The notes below the pieces were generated by a model. That model did no database searches and had not been told where the DNA came from. It was given only the letters and a program-made list of their open reading frames with translations. Of a stretch of 64,000 nt of DNA, positions 18,397 to 28,183 are shown piece after piece. Numbering within the stretch: the stretch's first letter is position 1; each line of letters opens with the position of its first letter. Source of the stretch: Sphingomonas soli NBRC 100801 (GTDB lineage Bacteria; Pseudomonadota; Alphaproteobacteria; Sphingomonadales; Sphingomonadaceae); assembly GCF_001591025.1 (NCBI RefSeq), contig NZ_BCTZ01000009.1, forward strand, positions 62,001 to 126,000. The letters run 5' to 3'. The position numbers and the translations under genes were made by a program.

Positions 18397-19911
18397 ATGA
18401 TTGTTCGGAATGAGGCGGTGGCGCCGGAGGTGCCAAAGGCGGCGCGGGGGAAGCTGCGGCGGTGGTGGGATATGTGGGTGGTCGGCGGCGTCGATCATGA
18501 TGATGTGCTACGCCAGATCGCGGAGGATTCGGGATGGTCGGGCCGCTACGCGTTCCTGATCGTCGTCTCGGTCGCGATCTCGCTTCTGGGGCTATTGATG
18601 CCTTCGGTAGCGGTACTGATCGGGGCGATGCTGCTGTCGCCGCTGATGATGCCGATCATCGGGCTGGGCTTTGGCATTGCGACGCTCGACACGCGCGAGA
18701 TGCGGCGATCGGCGACGGCGCTGATCGCGGGCTCGCTGATCGCCATCCTGCTGTCGGTCGTGTTCGTATGGCTGTCCCCCATCCAGACGATCACGAGCGA
18801 GATCGCCGGCCGGACGCGCCCGACGCTGTTCGATCTGCTGGTGGCGCTGCTCTCCGCCGTTGCGGGCGCCTATGCGCTGATCCGGGGGCGTGGCGGCACG
18901 GTGGTGGGCGTGGCGATCGCAATCGCATTGATGCCGCCGCTCGCCGTTGTCGGCTTCGGGATCGCGACGTGGAACTGGGCGGTGTTTTCGGGATCGCTGC
19001 TGCTGTTCCTGACCAACGCGATCACGATCACGCTGACCGCCGCGCTCGTCGCGCGGGTCTATGGCTTTGGCAGCCATCTTTCGTCCCAGCATACGAGGTG
19101 GCAGCTTGCGCTGTTCGTGGCGGCGCTCGGCCTGCTCTCGATCCCGCTGGGCGCGGGGCTTCGGCAGATCGCGTTCGAGGCGGTCGCGCAGCGCCAGATC
19201 GGCGAGGTCATTCGCGCGGGTTTTCCCGAAGGATCGCGGCTTGGCGCGCTGGACGTGGATTACGATGCCGATCCGATCACCATCCGGGCGGCGGTGCTGA
19301 CGCCCCGGATCGAACCCGGCGCGGATGCCAGGCTTTCCGCCGCGCTTCGCCAGCGGCTGGGCAGCCCGGTGGACCTGCATGTCGATCAACTGCGGACGTC
19401 GCAGGACCCGGGCACCGAAGCCACCCAGATTTCGCGGGCGATCACGGTCAAGAGCGCGACGGCGGGCCAAAGCCGCGAACGCGCCACCGCCGATCTGGCG
19501 CTGATCGCCGGGGTCAAGCCGGCGGAGGTGCATGCCGGCGATGACGGGCACTCGCTTGCCGCCACCGCCGCGCCGCTCGCGGAGCTGGGGCTGGACGGCT
19601 ATCGCGAGCTTGAGGCGAGAGCCGTGCGCGCGCTTCCCGAATGGCGCGTCACGCTGACGCCGCCGGACGCAGTTGCGCCGCCGGGGATCGCGATCAGCGA
19701 GGGCGTGGTGGATGGCAGGGCGCTCGATGCAGCCGCCTGGGGTTCGGCGCGGCTGAACCGGGGGCTGAGGGTGGACGGCGGCACGCGCGCCCAGCGCGAG
19801 GCGATTGCCCAGGGCATCGTCAGCCGCGGCGGCACCGCCGAGCCGGGAGCCCCGGGCGGGGCCGCTCGGCTGGAATGGCAGGCCGAAGCCGCCCCACGCG
19901 CGCCCGAATGA
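18397..19911 (+). CDS. DUF389 family membrane protein
   Basis: A 504-residue protein. Residues 45-250 contain about six hydrophobic helices with the DUF389 signature (LLMPSVAVLIGAMLLSPLMMPIIGLG; ALIRGRGGTVVGVAIAIALMPPLAVVGFG). The C-terminal half is a long soluble region with repeated alpha/beta-like stretches. Transport function is often suggested but not established. No partner gene is adjacent. The next gene converges with a 6-nt gap. Confidence 0.88.
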   Translation: MIVRNEAVAPEVPKAARGKLRRWWDMWVVGGVDHDDVLRQIAEDSGWSGRYAFLIVVSVAISLLGLLMPSVAVLIGAMLLSPLMMPIIGLGFGIATLDTREMRRSATALIAGSLIAILLSVVFVWLSPIQTITSEIAGRTRPTLFDLLVALLSAVAGAYALIRGRGGTVVGVAIAIALMPPLAVVGFGIATWNWAVFSGSLLLFLTNAITITLTAALVARVYGFGSHLSSQHTRWQLALFVAALGLLSIPLGAGLRQIAFEAVAQRQIGEVIRAGFPEGSRLGALDVDYDADPITIRAAVLTPRIEPGADARLSAALRQRLGSPVDLHVDQLRTSQDPGTEATQISRAITVKSATAGQSRERATADLALIAGVKPAEVHAGDDGHSLAATAAPLAELGLDGYRELEARAVRALPEWRVTLTPPDAVAPPGIAISEGVVDGRALDAAAWGSARLNRGLRVDGGTRAQREAIAQGIVSRGGTAEPGAPGGAARLEWQAEAAPRAPE

Positions 19912-19917
19912 TCGCCC

Positions 19918-20961
19918 CTACCCCGCCGCGACGGCGCGTTTGCAGAGGGTGACGACGGCGATGTAGCGCCCAATCTTTTCCTGGCCCCAGACGAAGGGGT
20001 TGGGCGAGCCGGGCTGCACCTGCGCGGCCTTTGCGCTGAAATCGGGGCCGTTATGGCTGGACCACAGGATCGATGGGCGGGAGGCTTTTGCGGCTGCGAA
20101 GAAGGTTTCGACGGTGGCGAGGCTGTAGTCGGCGTTTTGGGGCTGGCCGCCGCCCCATTGCATCACGGTCTCCTGCCGGCCGTTCACGGTGACATTGTAG
20201 AGCAGGCCGGAGGTTCCGGGGGTGTGGCCGGGCGTCTTGACGAGGTGGATCGTGGTGCCGCCGAGCTTCAGGCGGAGCGTGTCTGCATAGCTGATATCGC
20301 CCTTTTGCCAGACGGGCTTGGGGGCGGGATCGAGGCTTCCATCGGGCATGTAGAAGGGCGCGCGCGAATAGGCCCAGTCATCGGCGGACATGGCCGCGCG
20401 GATGGCGGGATTGAGCGAGCGGAGATAGGTCAGGCCGCCGTGATGATCGCCATGCGCGTGGGTGAGGACGACATATTTGATGTCGCGCACGTGCAGCCCC
20501 TCACGCGCCATTCCGGCGACGAGCAGATGCTCGGCATTGGCCGCGGTCATCAGCGTGTCGATCAGGATCAGCCCGGCGGAGGTGCGAATGACCGTCGCGC
20601 CGACCTGGCTCGTGCCGAAATGATAGACATTGTCGAAGACGCGATTGGGCGCGTGGAGAAGCGGCTGCGGGCGAGGCGGCCGGGGCGCGGGGGCGGCGGC
20701 ACCTTCGGCTGCGGGGCGGTTCGGCACGCGCGGCGGGGGCTGCTTGCGGCACATCAAAGCCAGCTCGGCGGTCAGATCCTGTCCCGCGGCGATGGCGGCT
20801 TCCGCGACCAGGCGCTTTGCGGCATCGGAGTACAGGCCGTCGCCAACGGCGGGCGCGGGCGGTTCGGCCGGAGACTGGGGCGGAGCCTGCTGTGCGAGAA
20901 GCGGCTGCAACGCCAGTGGAAATGCCAGAATTGCCGCGACACCGGCCGACCAGGAATTCAC
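19918..20961 (-). CDS. Exported metallo-hydrolase, B3 metallo-beta-lactamase-like
   Basis: A 347-residue protein with an N-terminal signal peptide (VAAILAFPLALQPLLAQQ) and GTG start. After an Ala/Pro-rich stretch comes an MBL fold. The motif is TSAGLILIDTLMTAANAEHLLVAGM then VVLTHAHGDHHGG (HxHxDH). A later His is in VKTPGHTPGT and another in WSSHNGPDF. HAHGDHHGG matches subclass B3 enzymes, but the long C-terminal part differs. Beta-lactam hydrolysis cannot be claimed. It is predicted to act in the periplasm. Confidence 0.82.
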   Translation of the reverse strand: MNSWSAGVAAILAFPLALQPLLAQQAPPQSPAEPPAPAVGDGLYSDAAKRLVAEAAIAAGQDLTAELALMCRKQPPPRVPNRPAAEGAAAPAPRPPRPQPLLHAPNRVFDNVYHFGTSQVGATVIRTSAGLILIDTLMTAANAEHLLVAGMAREGLHVRDIKYVVLTHAHGDHHGGLTYLRSLNPAIRAAMSADDWAYSRAPFYMPDGSLDPAPKPVWQKGDISYADTLRLKLGGTTIHLVKTPGHTPGTSGLLYNVTVNGRQETVMQWGGGQPQNADYSLATVETFFAAAKASRPSILWSSHNGPDFSAKAAQVQPGSPNPFVWGQEKIGRYIAVVTLCKRAVAAG

Positions 20962-21457
20962 GCGCCCCTCCCCCTATGAGCTTTCCGATTTTGTTCACCG
21001 CACCCCTAGGAAGCCGCCCCTTTTCGTCAAGCTCGCAGGCAGCCGGAGGGCATGTTTCCGAGGGTGTCGAGAACGCGGGAAGGTCAGTCGAAGGCTGGCC
21101 CAGTATTGCCTGCCAATGGCGAAAACTCTCTTGCGCCCGCTCCGGACTCCTGATGAACTGGGCGTACCAAGAGCGAATGGCGGATATTGCGCAAAACGGT
21201 CCGCGCACTAATCATTCAGTTCGCTGTGTATCGAGCGTTTGAAAGGCCAGACCATAATCAGGAGTCGCCGGGTGAATAGTCGGTTACCGGGAAACTCTGC
21301 GTCGCAGCCTTTCGGAGTATCTTCCCCGATCCGTCCGGAGCGCAATGCCCTAGAATATTCAGGTATTCTGGCCAGCATCCACGGAAACTAGTTCAATCTT
21401 CTCAACATGGTGCCGCAGATCAGCACAGATCGCGCATGGCGCATAAGGAACGTCTCG
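20962..21457. other. Non-coding spacer, no gene recognised
   Basis: About 495 bp between two divergent genes. Short open frames here carry no recognisable motif and none has a good ribosome binding site. The one structure of note is a perfect inverted repeat AGAATA-N6-TATTCT at 21352-21369, about 90 nt before the hydrolase-TPR start. It could be an operator. Confidence 0.4.
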
Positions 21458-22999
21458 ATGCGAAGCCTGTTATTGTCGATCGCCCTGCTGATCATGCCAG
21501 GCATGGCTTCGGCGCAATCGCACTTCACCCGTATCAATCCGCCAGGGCCGCATGCGGTGGGGCTGCGCGTTGTCGAGCAATATGACAAGAGCCGCGGCTA
21601 TCGTGGCGCCACCGATCCCTTCACGGGCAAGCCGACCGAGGGGGAGCGGGCGCGACCGGTGCAGACGCTGATCTGGTACCCCGCCGACAAGGCAACGGGC
21701 CGGGCGACCAGCGCCGGCGACTATATGCGCCTGGGCGGGACATCGGACAGCTTTCCGGCCCAAGCCGCAGAGCGGGCGCGGCTGGAGGCCCGCTATGTCC
21801 AGAGCCGGACGGGCACCCTGCCCCCGGACCGGGCCAAGGCCGAGCTATCGGCGCCGATGCTGGCCAAGCGCGATGCGACGGCAAGCTCCGGCAAGTTCCC
21901 GGTCATCATCTACGCGCCGAGCTATCGAGCCCCAGCGTTCGAAAACGCCGATCTCGCCGAGTTTCTGGCAAGCCAGGGCTATATCGTCATTGCAAGCCCC
22001 AGCACCGGCCAATCCATGGAGGGCATGAACGACGACCTGGAAGGCGTCCAAACCCAGATGGGCGATATCCAGTTTCTGATCGGCTTCGCGCACCTTCTGC
22101 CGAATGCCGACACGGAGCGCCTTGCGGTGATCGGCTATAGCTGGGGAGGCCTGGCGAACGTCATGGCGGCGGCGAAGGACTCGCGGATTGATGCGCTGGT
22201 TTCGCTCGACGGCTCGGTGCGAAGCTATCCCGACGTTATCGAGCAATCCCGCTTCCTGACGCCCGATCGGATCACCGTTCCGATGCTCTATGTCGCGGCG
22301 ACCCCGAGGCATCTGGAAGACCTTCCCTCGGATATGAATGCGGAGCGCAGCTTCCTCAACAAGATGAAATATGCCGATCTCTACCGGGTGACGCTCGCCC
22401 CCTATGTCCATTCCAACTTCTCGGTCATGGGCCAGCGCTTTCTGCCCGATGGTGCTTATGGCGACTATGACAAGGATGAGCTTTCCGTCGCCAATGCCTG
22501 GCTCGAAACCTATGTCCGGCGCTTTCTGGACGGCTATCTGAAGGATGACGCGGCGGCCCGGGCGTTTCTTGAGCTGCCCGCCTCCCAGACCGAGGCGCCC
22601 GCGCATCTGTTCACCCTCTATCGGACCAAAGCGCAGGGCGCCCCGCCCTCCCGCGCCGCCTTCGCAGCCGAACTGGCGCGGCGCGGCTTTCAACAAGCGT
22701 CCGCGATCTATGGAGCCTGGCGCAAGCGCGATCCCGGCTTCGCGCTATCGGAGCGCGACCTGAATAGCTGGGGCTATGCATTGCTGGGAGACGGCGAAGT
22801 CGAAGGCGCGGTCGCGATCCTTCGCCTTGCCGCAGAACTCCACCCAGATAGCTGGAACGCGTTCGATAGCCTGGGGGAAGCCTATGCGAGGGCGGGGATG
22901 AAAGCCCCGGCGATCGAAGCCTATCGAAAGTCGCTTTCGCTGAACCCCGCCAATCGCGGCGCGATCGATCAGCTCGCGCGGCTCGGCGTCAAGCCCTAG
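21458..22999 (+). CDS. Exported alpha/beta hydrolase with C-terminal TPR
   Basis: A 513-residue protein. It has a signal peptide (MRSLLLSIALLIMPGMASAQ), then a dienelactone-hydrolase-like fold with FPVIIYAPSYRAPAFENADL. The nucleophile elbow is GYSWGG in RLAVIGYSWGGLANVMAA, and the acid/His region is around YVHSNFSVMG. The last 70 residues form a TPR (WNAFDSLGEAYARAGMKAPAIEAYRKSL). The substrate is unknown. AAGGAA precedes ATG 21458; an upstream in-frame ATG at 21407 would place a non-signal extension before the signal peptide. Confidence 0.82.
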   Translation: MRSLLLSIALLIMPGMASAQSHFTRINPPGPHAVGLRVVEQYDKSRGYRGATDPFTGKPTEGERARPVQTLIWYPADKATGRATSAGDYMRLGGTSDSFPAQAAERARLEARYVQSRTGTLPPDRAKAELSAPMLAKRDATASSGKFPVIIYAPSYRAPAFENADLAEFLASQGYIVIASPSTGQSMEGMNDDLEGVQTQMGDIQFLIGFAHLLPNADTERLAVIGYSWGGLANVMAAAKDSRIDALVSLDGSVRSYPDVIEQSRFLTPDRITVPMLYVAATPRHLEDLPSDMNAERSFLNKMKYADLYRVTLAPYVHSNFSVMGQRFLPDGAYGDYDKDELSVANAWLETYVRRFLDGYLKDDAAARAFLELPASQTEAPAHLFTLYRTKAQGAPPSRAAFAAELARRGFQQASAIYGAWRKRDPGFALSERDLNSWGYALLGDGEVEGAVAILRLAAELHPDSWNAFDSLGEAYARAGMKAPAIEAYRKSLSLNPANRGAIDQLARLGVKP

Positions 23000-23021
23000 C
23001 TTCATCGCGCCGCAAATCCCC

Positions 23022-23039
23022 GGGGGCGGATGCGCCCCC
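23022..23039. terminator. Weak hairpin between convergent genes
   Basis: GGGGGC-N6-GCCCCC lies between the hydrolase-TPR stop and the thiSG stop. It has no U-run, so termination function is uncertain. Confidence 0.35.
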
Positions 23040-23040
23040 C

Positions 23041-24045
23041 TTAGATCAACCCCGCCAGTGGGCTGCTGGGATCGGCGTACATGCGCTTGCCCATGCGGCC
23101 GGCGAGATAGCCCATGCGGCCTGCTTCGACGGCGGACTTCATCGCGGCGGCCATGAGGATGGGGTCCTTCGCCTCGGCGATGGCGGTGTTCATCAGCACG
23201 CCGTCACAGCCAAGCTCCATCGCCACGGCGGCGTCGCTGGCCGAGCCGACGCCGGCATCGACGAGCACGGGGACCTTGGCGCCTTCGACGATCAGGCGGA
23301 TGGTGACGCGATTCTGGATGCCTAGGCCCGAACCGATCGGCGCGCCGAGCGGCATGATCGCGACGGCGCCGGCATCTTCCAGCCGCTTGGCCGCGATCGG
23401 ATCATCGACGCAATAGACCATCGGCTTGAAGCCTTCGTTGGCGAGAATCTCGGTCGCGCGGAGCGTCTCGACCATGTCGGGATACAGGGTGCGCGCCTCG
23501 CCCAGCACTTCGAGCTTCACCAGATCCCAGCCGCCCGCCTCGCGCGCCAGGCGCAGCGTGCGGATCGCCGACTCGGCATCGAAGCAGCCGGCGGTGTTGG
23601 GCAGATAGGTGATCTTCTTGGGATCGATATAATCGGTGAGCATCGGCGCGTTGGGATCGCTGACATTCACGCGGCGCACCGCGACGGTGACGATCTCGGC
23701 GCCGCTGGCCGCGACGGCGGCGGCGTTCTGCTCGAAATCCTTATATTTGCCGGTGCCGACGATCAGGCGCGAGCGGAAGGTCTTGCCCGCCACCGTCCAG
23801 CTATCGTCCGCCCGCGGCCCGGAATGATCGCCGCCGCCGACGAAATGGACGATCTCCAGCTCGTCGCCATCCTCTACCAGCACGGAATCGAGCGTGGAGC
23901 GCGGGACCACTTCGAGGTTGCGCTCCACCGCCAGCTTGGCTGGCACCAGCCCCAGTTCCTCGGCGAGCCCGGCGATGGTCAGCCCGGCGCGGACGCGCTT
24001 ATGCTGGCCATTGACGGTGATCGAGACGGTGCCGTCGGTGTGCAT
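23041..24045 (-). CDS. thiSG: Fused sulfur carrier ThiS and thiazole synthase ThiG
   Basis: A 334-residue fusion. Residues 1-72 are a ThiS ubiquitin-like fold ([25 protein letters not shown]) ending in the GGG that corresponds to the normal ThiS C-terminus. Residues about 83-334 are ThiG ([15 protein letters not shown]; catalytic-type Lys in [41 protein letters not shown]). ThiG builds the thiazole phosphate of thiamine using sulfur from ThiS thiocarboxylate. In the fusion the ThiS tail is internal. Start at ATG 24045 gives the ThiS start; further upstream frame overlaps the divergent aroQ region. Confidence 0.93.
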   Translation of the reverse strand: MHTDGTVSITVNGQHKRVRAGLTIAGLAEELGLVPAKLAVERNLEVVPRSTLDSVLVEDGDELEIVHFVGGGDHSGPRADDSWTVAGKTFRSRLIVGTGKYKDFEQNAAAVAASGAEIVTVAVRRVNVSDPNAPMLTDYIDPKKITYLPNTAGCFDAESAIRTLRLAREAGGWDLVKLEVLGEARTLYPDMVETLRATEILANEGFKPMVYCVDDPIAAKRLEDAGAVAIMPLGAPIGSGLGIQNRVTIRLIVEGAKVPVLVDAGVGSASDAAVAMELGCDGVLMNTAIAEAKDPILMAAAMKSAVEAGRMGYLAGRMGKRMYADPSSPLAGLI

Positions 24046-24145
24046 ATCGTTCCTTAAGCGATTTGATCGGGGGACGCGGCTCATATAGGGAGGGCCCCGC
24101 ACGGCCCGCAACCGTAAGTCTGGGCCGCAACCGAAAGGCTTGGCG

Positions 24146-24580
24146 TTGGCCGATACGATTTTCGTCCTGAACGGCCCCAACCTCAATCTGCTGGGAACGC
24201 GCGAGCCCGAAATCTATGGCTCGGACACGCTGGACGATATCGCCGGCCAGCTTGAGGATCGCGGGCGCGAACTGGGGCTGACGATCGACATGCGCCAGTC
24301 AAACCATGAAGGGCATCTGGTGGACTGGCTGCAGGAGGCGCAGGCGCGCGGGGCGAAGGCCGTGCTGCTCAATGCCGGGGCGTTCACGCATACCAGCCTT
24401 GCCGTGTACGATGCGATCAAATCGATCAAAACGCCCGTGATCGAAGTGCATCTTTCCAATCCGCTCACGCGTGAGGAATTCCGCCACGAAAGCTATGTGG
24501 GCCGCGCCGCGCGCGGAACCATCGCGGGCTTCGGGGCGCTTTCCTACATGCTTGCGCTTGAAGCCGCCGCGCGCATCTGA
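24146..24580 (+). CDS. aroQ: Type II 3-dehydroquinate dehydratase
   Basis: A 144-residue dodecameric-type dehydratase of the shikimate pathway. Motifs are [20 protein letters not shown] (catalytic Tyr), [28 protein letters not shown] and [15 protein letters not shown] (catalytic His). TTG 24146 is preferred as start because GAAAGG lies about 7 nt before it; TTG 24140 is nearly on top of that site. It is followed by accB-accC, a gene order common in proteobacteria. Confidence 0.95.
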   Translation: MADTIFVLNGPNLNLLGTREPEIYGSDTLDDIAGQLEDRGRELGLTIDMRQSNHEGHLVDWLQEAQARGAKAVLLNAGAFTHTSLAVYDAIKSIKTPVIEVHLSNPLTREEFRHESYVGRAARGTIAGFGALSYMLALEAAARI

Positions 24581-24614
24581 CAGAGCGCGCGCTTTCATTC
24601 GGAAGAAGAGTCAA

Positions 24615-25103
24615 ATGGCCGACAAGAACGACAAGCCGGGGGCGATGCACGTCGATATCGACCTTGTGCGCCAGCTCGCCGCTGTGCTGGACGATACCAA
24701 CCTGACCGAAATCGAAGTCGAGGACGGTGACCGCAAGGTGCGCGTCGCACGCACCGTGCACGCAGCCCCGCAGGTGATGCAGGCGCCGGCCTATGCCGCT
24801 GCCCCCGCCCCTGCCGCCGCAGCACCTGCCGCCGCCGCGCCCGCAGCCGAGGCTGCGCCTGCCGCTGCCCTCAATGCGGTCAAGTCGCCGATGGTCGGCA
24901 CCGCCTATCTCGCCGCGAACCCCGAGGCGAAAAACTTCGTGAGCGTGGGCGACAAGGTCTCCGCCGGCGATACGCTGCTGATCATCGAGGCGATGAAGGT
25001 GATGAACCCGATCCACGCACCCGCCGCCGGCACGGTGAAGGCCGTGCTCGTCGAGAACGGCCAGCCGGTCGAGTTCGACCAGCCGCTCGTGGTCGTCGAG
25101 TAA
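24615..25103 (+). CDS. accB: Biotin carboxyl carrier protein of acetyl-CoA carboxylase
   Basis: A 162-residue BCCP. The N-terminal helix region is followed by an Ala/Pro-rich mobile linker (about residues 55-85) and a C-terminal biotinyl domain with the EAMKVMNPI motif, whose Lys carries biotin. GGAAGAAGAG precedes the ATG at 24615. It is 2 nt from accC and should be co-transcribed with aroQ and accC. The complex makes malonyl-CoA for fatty acid synthesis. Confidence 0.96.
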   Translation: MADKNDKPGAMHVDIDLVRQLAAVLDDTNLTEIEVEDGDRKVRVARTVHAAPQVMQAPAYAAAPAPAAAAPAAAAPAAEAAPAAALNAVKSPMVGTAYLAANPEAKNFVSVGDKVSAGDTLLIIEAMKVMNPIHAPAAGTVKAVLVENGQPVEFDQPLVVVE

Positions 25104-25105
25104 CG

Positions 25106-26467
25106 ATGCCCGAGATCAAGAAGCTCCTGATCGCCAATCGCGGCGAGATCGCGCTGCGCATCCACCGCGCCTGCCACGAAATGGGCATCAAGACGGTGGC
25201 TGTGCACTCCACCGCCGATAGCGACGCGATGCATGTGCGGCTGGCCGACGAGGCGATCTGCATCGGGCCGCCCAGCGCCGCCGAAAGCTATCTCAACGTG
25301 CCCCGGATCATCGCCGCCGCCGAAATCTCCGGCGCGGACGCGATCCATCCGGGCTATGGCTTCCTTTCGGAGAATGCCCAGTTCGCCGAGATCGTCGAGG
25401 CGCACGGGATCATCTTTGTCGGGCCCAAGCCCGAGCATATCCGCACCATGGGCGACAAGATCGAGGCGAAGCGCACCGCGCGCGCGCTGGGCCTGCCGCT
25501 CGTCCCCGGTTCGGACGGCGCGATCAGCGACGTGGCCGAGGCGAAGGCGATCGCCGCCAAGGCCGGCTATCCGGTGATCATCAAGGCAGCGTCCGGCGGC
25601 GGCGGCCGCGGCATGAAGGTCTGCAACTCGGAAGACGAGCTGGAGACGCTGATGCAGCAGGCCGGCAGCGAGGCGAAGGCCGCGTTCGGCGACGCCACCG
25701 TCTATCTCGAAAAATATCTCGGCAATCCGCGCCACATCGAAATCCAGGTGTTCGGCGATGGCGAGGGCAATGCCATCCATCTGGGCGAGCGCGACTGCTC
25801 GCTCCAGCGCCGCCACCAGAAGGTGCTGGAAGAGGCCCCCTCCCCCGTGCTGGGTGCGGAAGATCGCGCGCGGATCGGCGGCATCTGTGCCAAGGCGATG
25901 GCCGATATGGGCTATCGCGGCGCGGGAACGATCGAATTCCTGTGGGAAGATGGCGAGTTCTACTTCATCGAGATGAACACCCGCCTGCAGGTGGAGCATC
26001 CGGTGACCGAGGCGATCACCGGGCTCGACCTGGTTCGCGAGCAGATCCGCGTGGCCGAGGGCCATGGCCTGACGCTGCGGCAGGAGGACGTGCAGTTCCG
26101 CGGGCACGCCATCGAATGCCGCATCAACGCGGAAGATCCGCGCACCTTCGCCCCCTCACCGGGTCTGGTGAAGGGCTATCACGCGCCGGGCGGCATGAAC
26201 GTGCGCGTCGATAGCGGGCTCTACACCGGCTATAAGGTGCCTCCCTATTACGACAGCATGATCGCCAAGCTGATCGTCTATGGCACCAGCCGCCAGGGCG
26301 CGATCCGGCGTCTCCGCCGTGCGCTGGAAGAATTCGTGATCGACGGGATGAAGACCACGATCCCGCTGCATCAGGCGCTGATCGAGAACCCGGACTTCCA
26401 GAACGGCGACTATACGATCAAGTGGCTGGAGGAATGGCTGGCGCAGCAGGACGATTCGGCGAACTAG
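25106..26467 (+). CDS. accC: Acetyl-CoA carboxylase biotin carboxylase subunit
   Basis: A full-length 453-residue biotin carboxylase. It has [17 protein letters not shown] at the start and the ATP-grasp glycine loop [13 protein letters not shown]. The HHIEIQV-like HIEIQVFGD is followed by [20 protein letters not shown]. The catalytic [14 protein letters not shown] is present. It carboxylates the biotin on AccB with ATP and bicarbonate. It is the last gene of the aroQ-accB-accC unit and is followed by a palindromic repeat. Confidence 0.97.
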   Translation: MPEIKKLLIANRGEIALRIHRACHEMGIKTVAVHSTADSDAMHVRLADEAICIGPPSAAESYLNVPRIIAAAEISGADAIHPGYGFLSENAQFAEIVEAHGIIFVGPKPEHIRTMGDKIEAKRTARALGLPLVPGSDGAISDVAEAKAIAAKAGYPVIIKAASGGGGRGMKVCNSEDELETLMQQAGSEAKAAFGDATVYLEKYLGNPRHIEIQVFGDGEGNAIHLGERDCSLQRRHQKVLEEAPSPVLGAEDRARIGGICAKAMADMGYRGAGTIEFLWEDGEFYFIEMNTRLQVEHPVTEAITGLDLVREQIRVAEGHGLTLRQEDVQFRGHAIECRINAEDPRTFAPSPGLVKGYHAPGGMNVRVDSGLYTGYKVPPYYDSMIAKLIVYGTSRQGAIRRLRRALEEFVIDGMKTTIPLHQALIENPDFQNGDYTIKWLEEWLAQQDDSAN

Positions 26468-26469
26468 CC

Positions 26470-26529
26470 GTCACCCCGGCGCGAGCCGGGGCCTCCCGCC
26501 CGCTTACAACCCCGGCCATTCGGGGTGAC
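26470..26529. repeat. Palindromic extragenic repeat, short copy
   Basis: GTCACCCCGGCGCGAGCCGGGG at the left and CCCCGGCCATTCGGGGTGACG at the right. It has the family ends GTCACC and GGGTGAC with a shorter centre. It lies between accC and the ArsC-like gene. Confidence 0.75.
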
Positions 26530-26539
26530 GAGGATGCGA

Positions 26540-26875
26540 ATGAAAGCGACGATCTGGCATAATCCGCGCTGCTCCAAGAGCCGCGAGACGCTGGCGATCC
26601 TGCAGGATGCGGGGGCCGAAATTGCAGTGGTCGAGTATCTCAAGACGCCGCCCAGCGCAGCGGAACTGGCGCGGCTGTTCGATCGCGCCGGGCTGACGGC
26701 GGCGCAGGTGCTGCGCAAGGCCGAACCGGGCGCGAAGCCGCTGGCGGATGCCGATGATGCGACGATCCTGGCGGCGATGGCCGCCGACCCGATCCTGATC
26801 GAGCGGCCCTTGGTCGAGACCGAAAAGGGCGTGCGGCTGGGGCGGCCGCCGGAAGCGGTGCGCGAGATCCTCTAG
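26540..26875 (+). CDS. ArsC family reductase (arsenate reductase-like)
   Basis: A 111-residue thioredoxin-fold protein starting MKATIWHNPRCSKSRETLAIL. The active Cys is in NPRCSKSR, and the Arg-containing GAEIAVVEYLKTPPS and PILIERPLVETEKGVRLGRPPE match glutathione/glutaredoxin-linked arsenate reductases. No arsR, arsB or acr3 is adjacent, so arsenic resistance is possible but not supported by context. ATG 26540 has GAGG 6 nt upstream; ATG 26534 is an alternative. It ends 4 nt inside the converging membrane protein gene. Confidence 0.85.
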   Translation: MKATIWHNPRCSKSRETLAILQDAGAEIAVVEYLKTPPSAAELARLFDRAGLTAAQVLRKAEPGAKPLADADDATILAAMAADPILIERPLVETEKGVRLGRPPEAVREIL

Positions 26876-27615
26876 GCGGCGTCGGCTTCCTCGCGCCCTC
26901 TCACGCGCTTCACCACATCTACGACCGCGAAGAAGACCAGCACGCCGATCGAGAGCATACGCTCCCACCAGTCGGCGTTCGGCGAGAACCATAGGCAGAC
27001 GGCCAGGACCGCAAGCGCGAAATAGATGCCGTTTCCGCGAAGCTCCTCCGCCTTTTCCCGAGAAAATGGCTTGTGTGAAAAGCCGCTCGCGCGCCACCAC
27101 AGCACCAGCTGGACGAATGCAAACCACAGGAAGATCAACGCCCAGAGCAGCACGGGAATTTCAAACCCGCTGAGCCATGGCTCCCCCGGCTCGTGCATAT
27201 ACCAGACATAACAACCATAGGCGGCTGCGGCGCCAAATCCGCCTATCACCCCCAGCCCCGTCGGTGGCCGCCACACCGGTGCTTCCGGCAGCGGCGCGCG
27301 ACCGGCGGCCACGTCATAGGGCTGGCGGAGCGGAAAGGTGAGATTGACGACCATCGCAATGCCGGCGATGACGCCGATCACAAAGGCTGCGCCCCAATAG
27401 TCCTGCGAATAGAACCAGACCGGAACCGCGATTCCGATCAGAAAATAGCCAATCCAGACCCATGGATTGGCCCAGTGCCTGCGCCATTCCTCGATGAACT
27501 GCTCCACCTCATCGGCGTCGAACGAGTAGAGATGATCGCTTTGCAGCAAATAGCCGCCTTCGTGCGGCGTGAATTGCCTGCGAAACTGCCGTTCCAGGAA
27601 ACCGGGTTTTGCCAC
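26872..27615 (-). CDS. Hypothetical membrane protein
   Basis: A 247-residue protein with five or six hydrophobic segments: WVWIGYFLIGIAVPVWFY, AAFVIGVIAGIAMVV, GVIGGFGAAAAYGCYVWY, IPVLLWALIFLWFAFVQLVLWW, IYFALAVLAVCLWF and MLSIGVLVFFAVVDVV. The N-terminal 45 residues are polar (FTPHEGGYLLQSDHLYSFDADEVEQF). I do not recognise the family. It begins with GTG and overlaps the ArsC-like gene by 4 nt at its 3' end. Confidence 0.72.
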   Translation of the reverse strand: MAKPGFLERQFRRQFTPHEGGYLLQSDHLYSFDADEVEQFIEEWRRHWANPWVWIGYFLIGIAVPVWFYSQDYWGAAFVIGVIAGIAMVVNLTFPLRQPYDVAAGRAPLPEAPVWRPPTGLGVIGGFGAAAAYGCYVWYMHEPGEPWLSGFEIPVLLWALIFLWFAFVQLVLWWRASGFSHKPFSREKAEELRGNGIYFALAVLAVCLWFSPNADWWERMLSIGVLVFFAVVDVVKRVRGREEADAA

Positions 27616-27672
27616 AAGGCGACCCTATCAGACACCTAACCTGGGTAAAGCCCCTGCCGCGACCAGCTTTTT

Positions 27673-28086
27673 CTACGCCGTCATCTCCAGCGTGATATCC
27701 TGCTTCACGCCGTAAAGCTGGGTCGGGCGGCCATTATGGCATGCCACATCGGCGGTGAGCAGCATCCAGCGCACCGCGCCATCGGCGCCGCGAATCCTGG
27801 CCTCCATGGTGAAGCTGCCGCGCTCCTCGATGGCGCGGGCGCGCAATTGCTCCATCAGCATGCGCGAGTCGGGCTCGTACATCTCCACGATCGTGTCGCG
27901 ATCGAGCGGGCTGGCCGGATCGAGCCCGAACAGCGCGAAGATCGGAGGCGACCAGGAGAGGCTGTCATCGGCGAGATCGCAGTGCCAGCGCCCGGCGCAG
28001 GCCGCCGGACGCATCGGCTCCGCAGACCGTGTAGCATGCCGCCATGTGCGGCTACCGAGTTCGACCTGGGGGATGATTGCGTGCAT
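27673..28086 (-). CDS. PAS domain protein
   Basis: A 137-residue single-domain PAS protein. The PAS_3-like core (CDLADDSLSWSPPIFALFGLDPASPLD) is followed by the PAC-type FTMEARIRGADGAVRWMLLTADV and LYGVKQDIT. No kinase, GGDEF or DNA-binding output domain is attached. It may sense a ligand for a partner encoded elsewhere. ATG 28086 is used; an upstream in-frame start at 28119 adds 11 residues with no support. Confidence 0.8.
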   Translation of the reverse strand: MHAIIPQVELGSRTWRHATRSAEPMRPAACAGRWHCDLADDSLSWSPPIFALFGLDPASPLDRDTIVEMYEPDSRMLMEQLRARAIEERGSFTMEARIRGADGAVRWMLLTADVACHNGRPTQLYGVKQDITLEMTA

Positions 28087-28183
28087 GGCCACACGCTTAG
28101 TCGAGCGGGGCTTACCCAATGATTACGCGCGGCAGCACAGCGGAGGGTGACGGCGCGCAATGCCATCGCTATGGGCTGCGCTC

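Noticed and set aside
20962..21406. Possible relic gene upstream of the hydrolase-TPR gene
   Set aside because: Short frames in all directions have no start signal or recognisable motif. I see no evidence of a decayed coding sequence.
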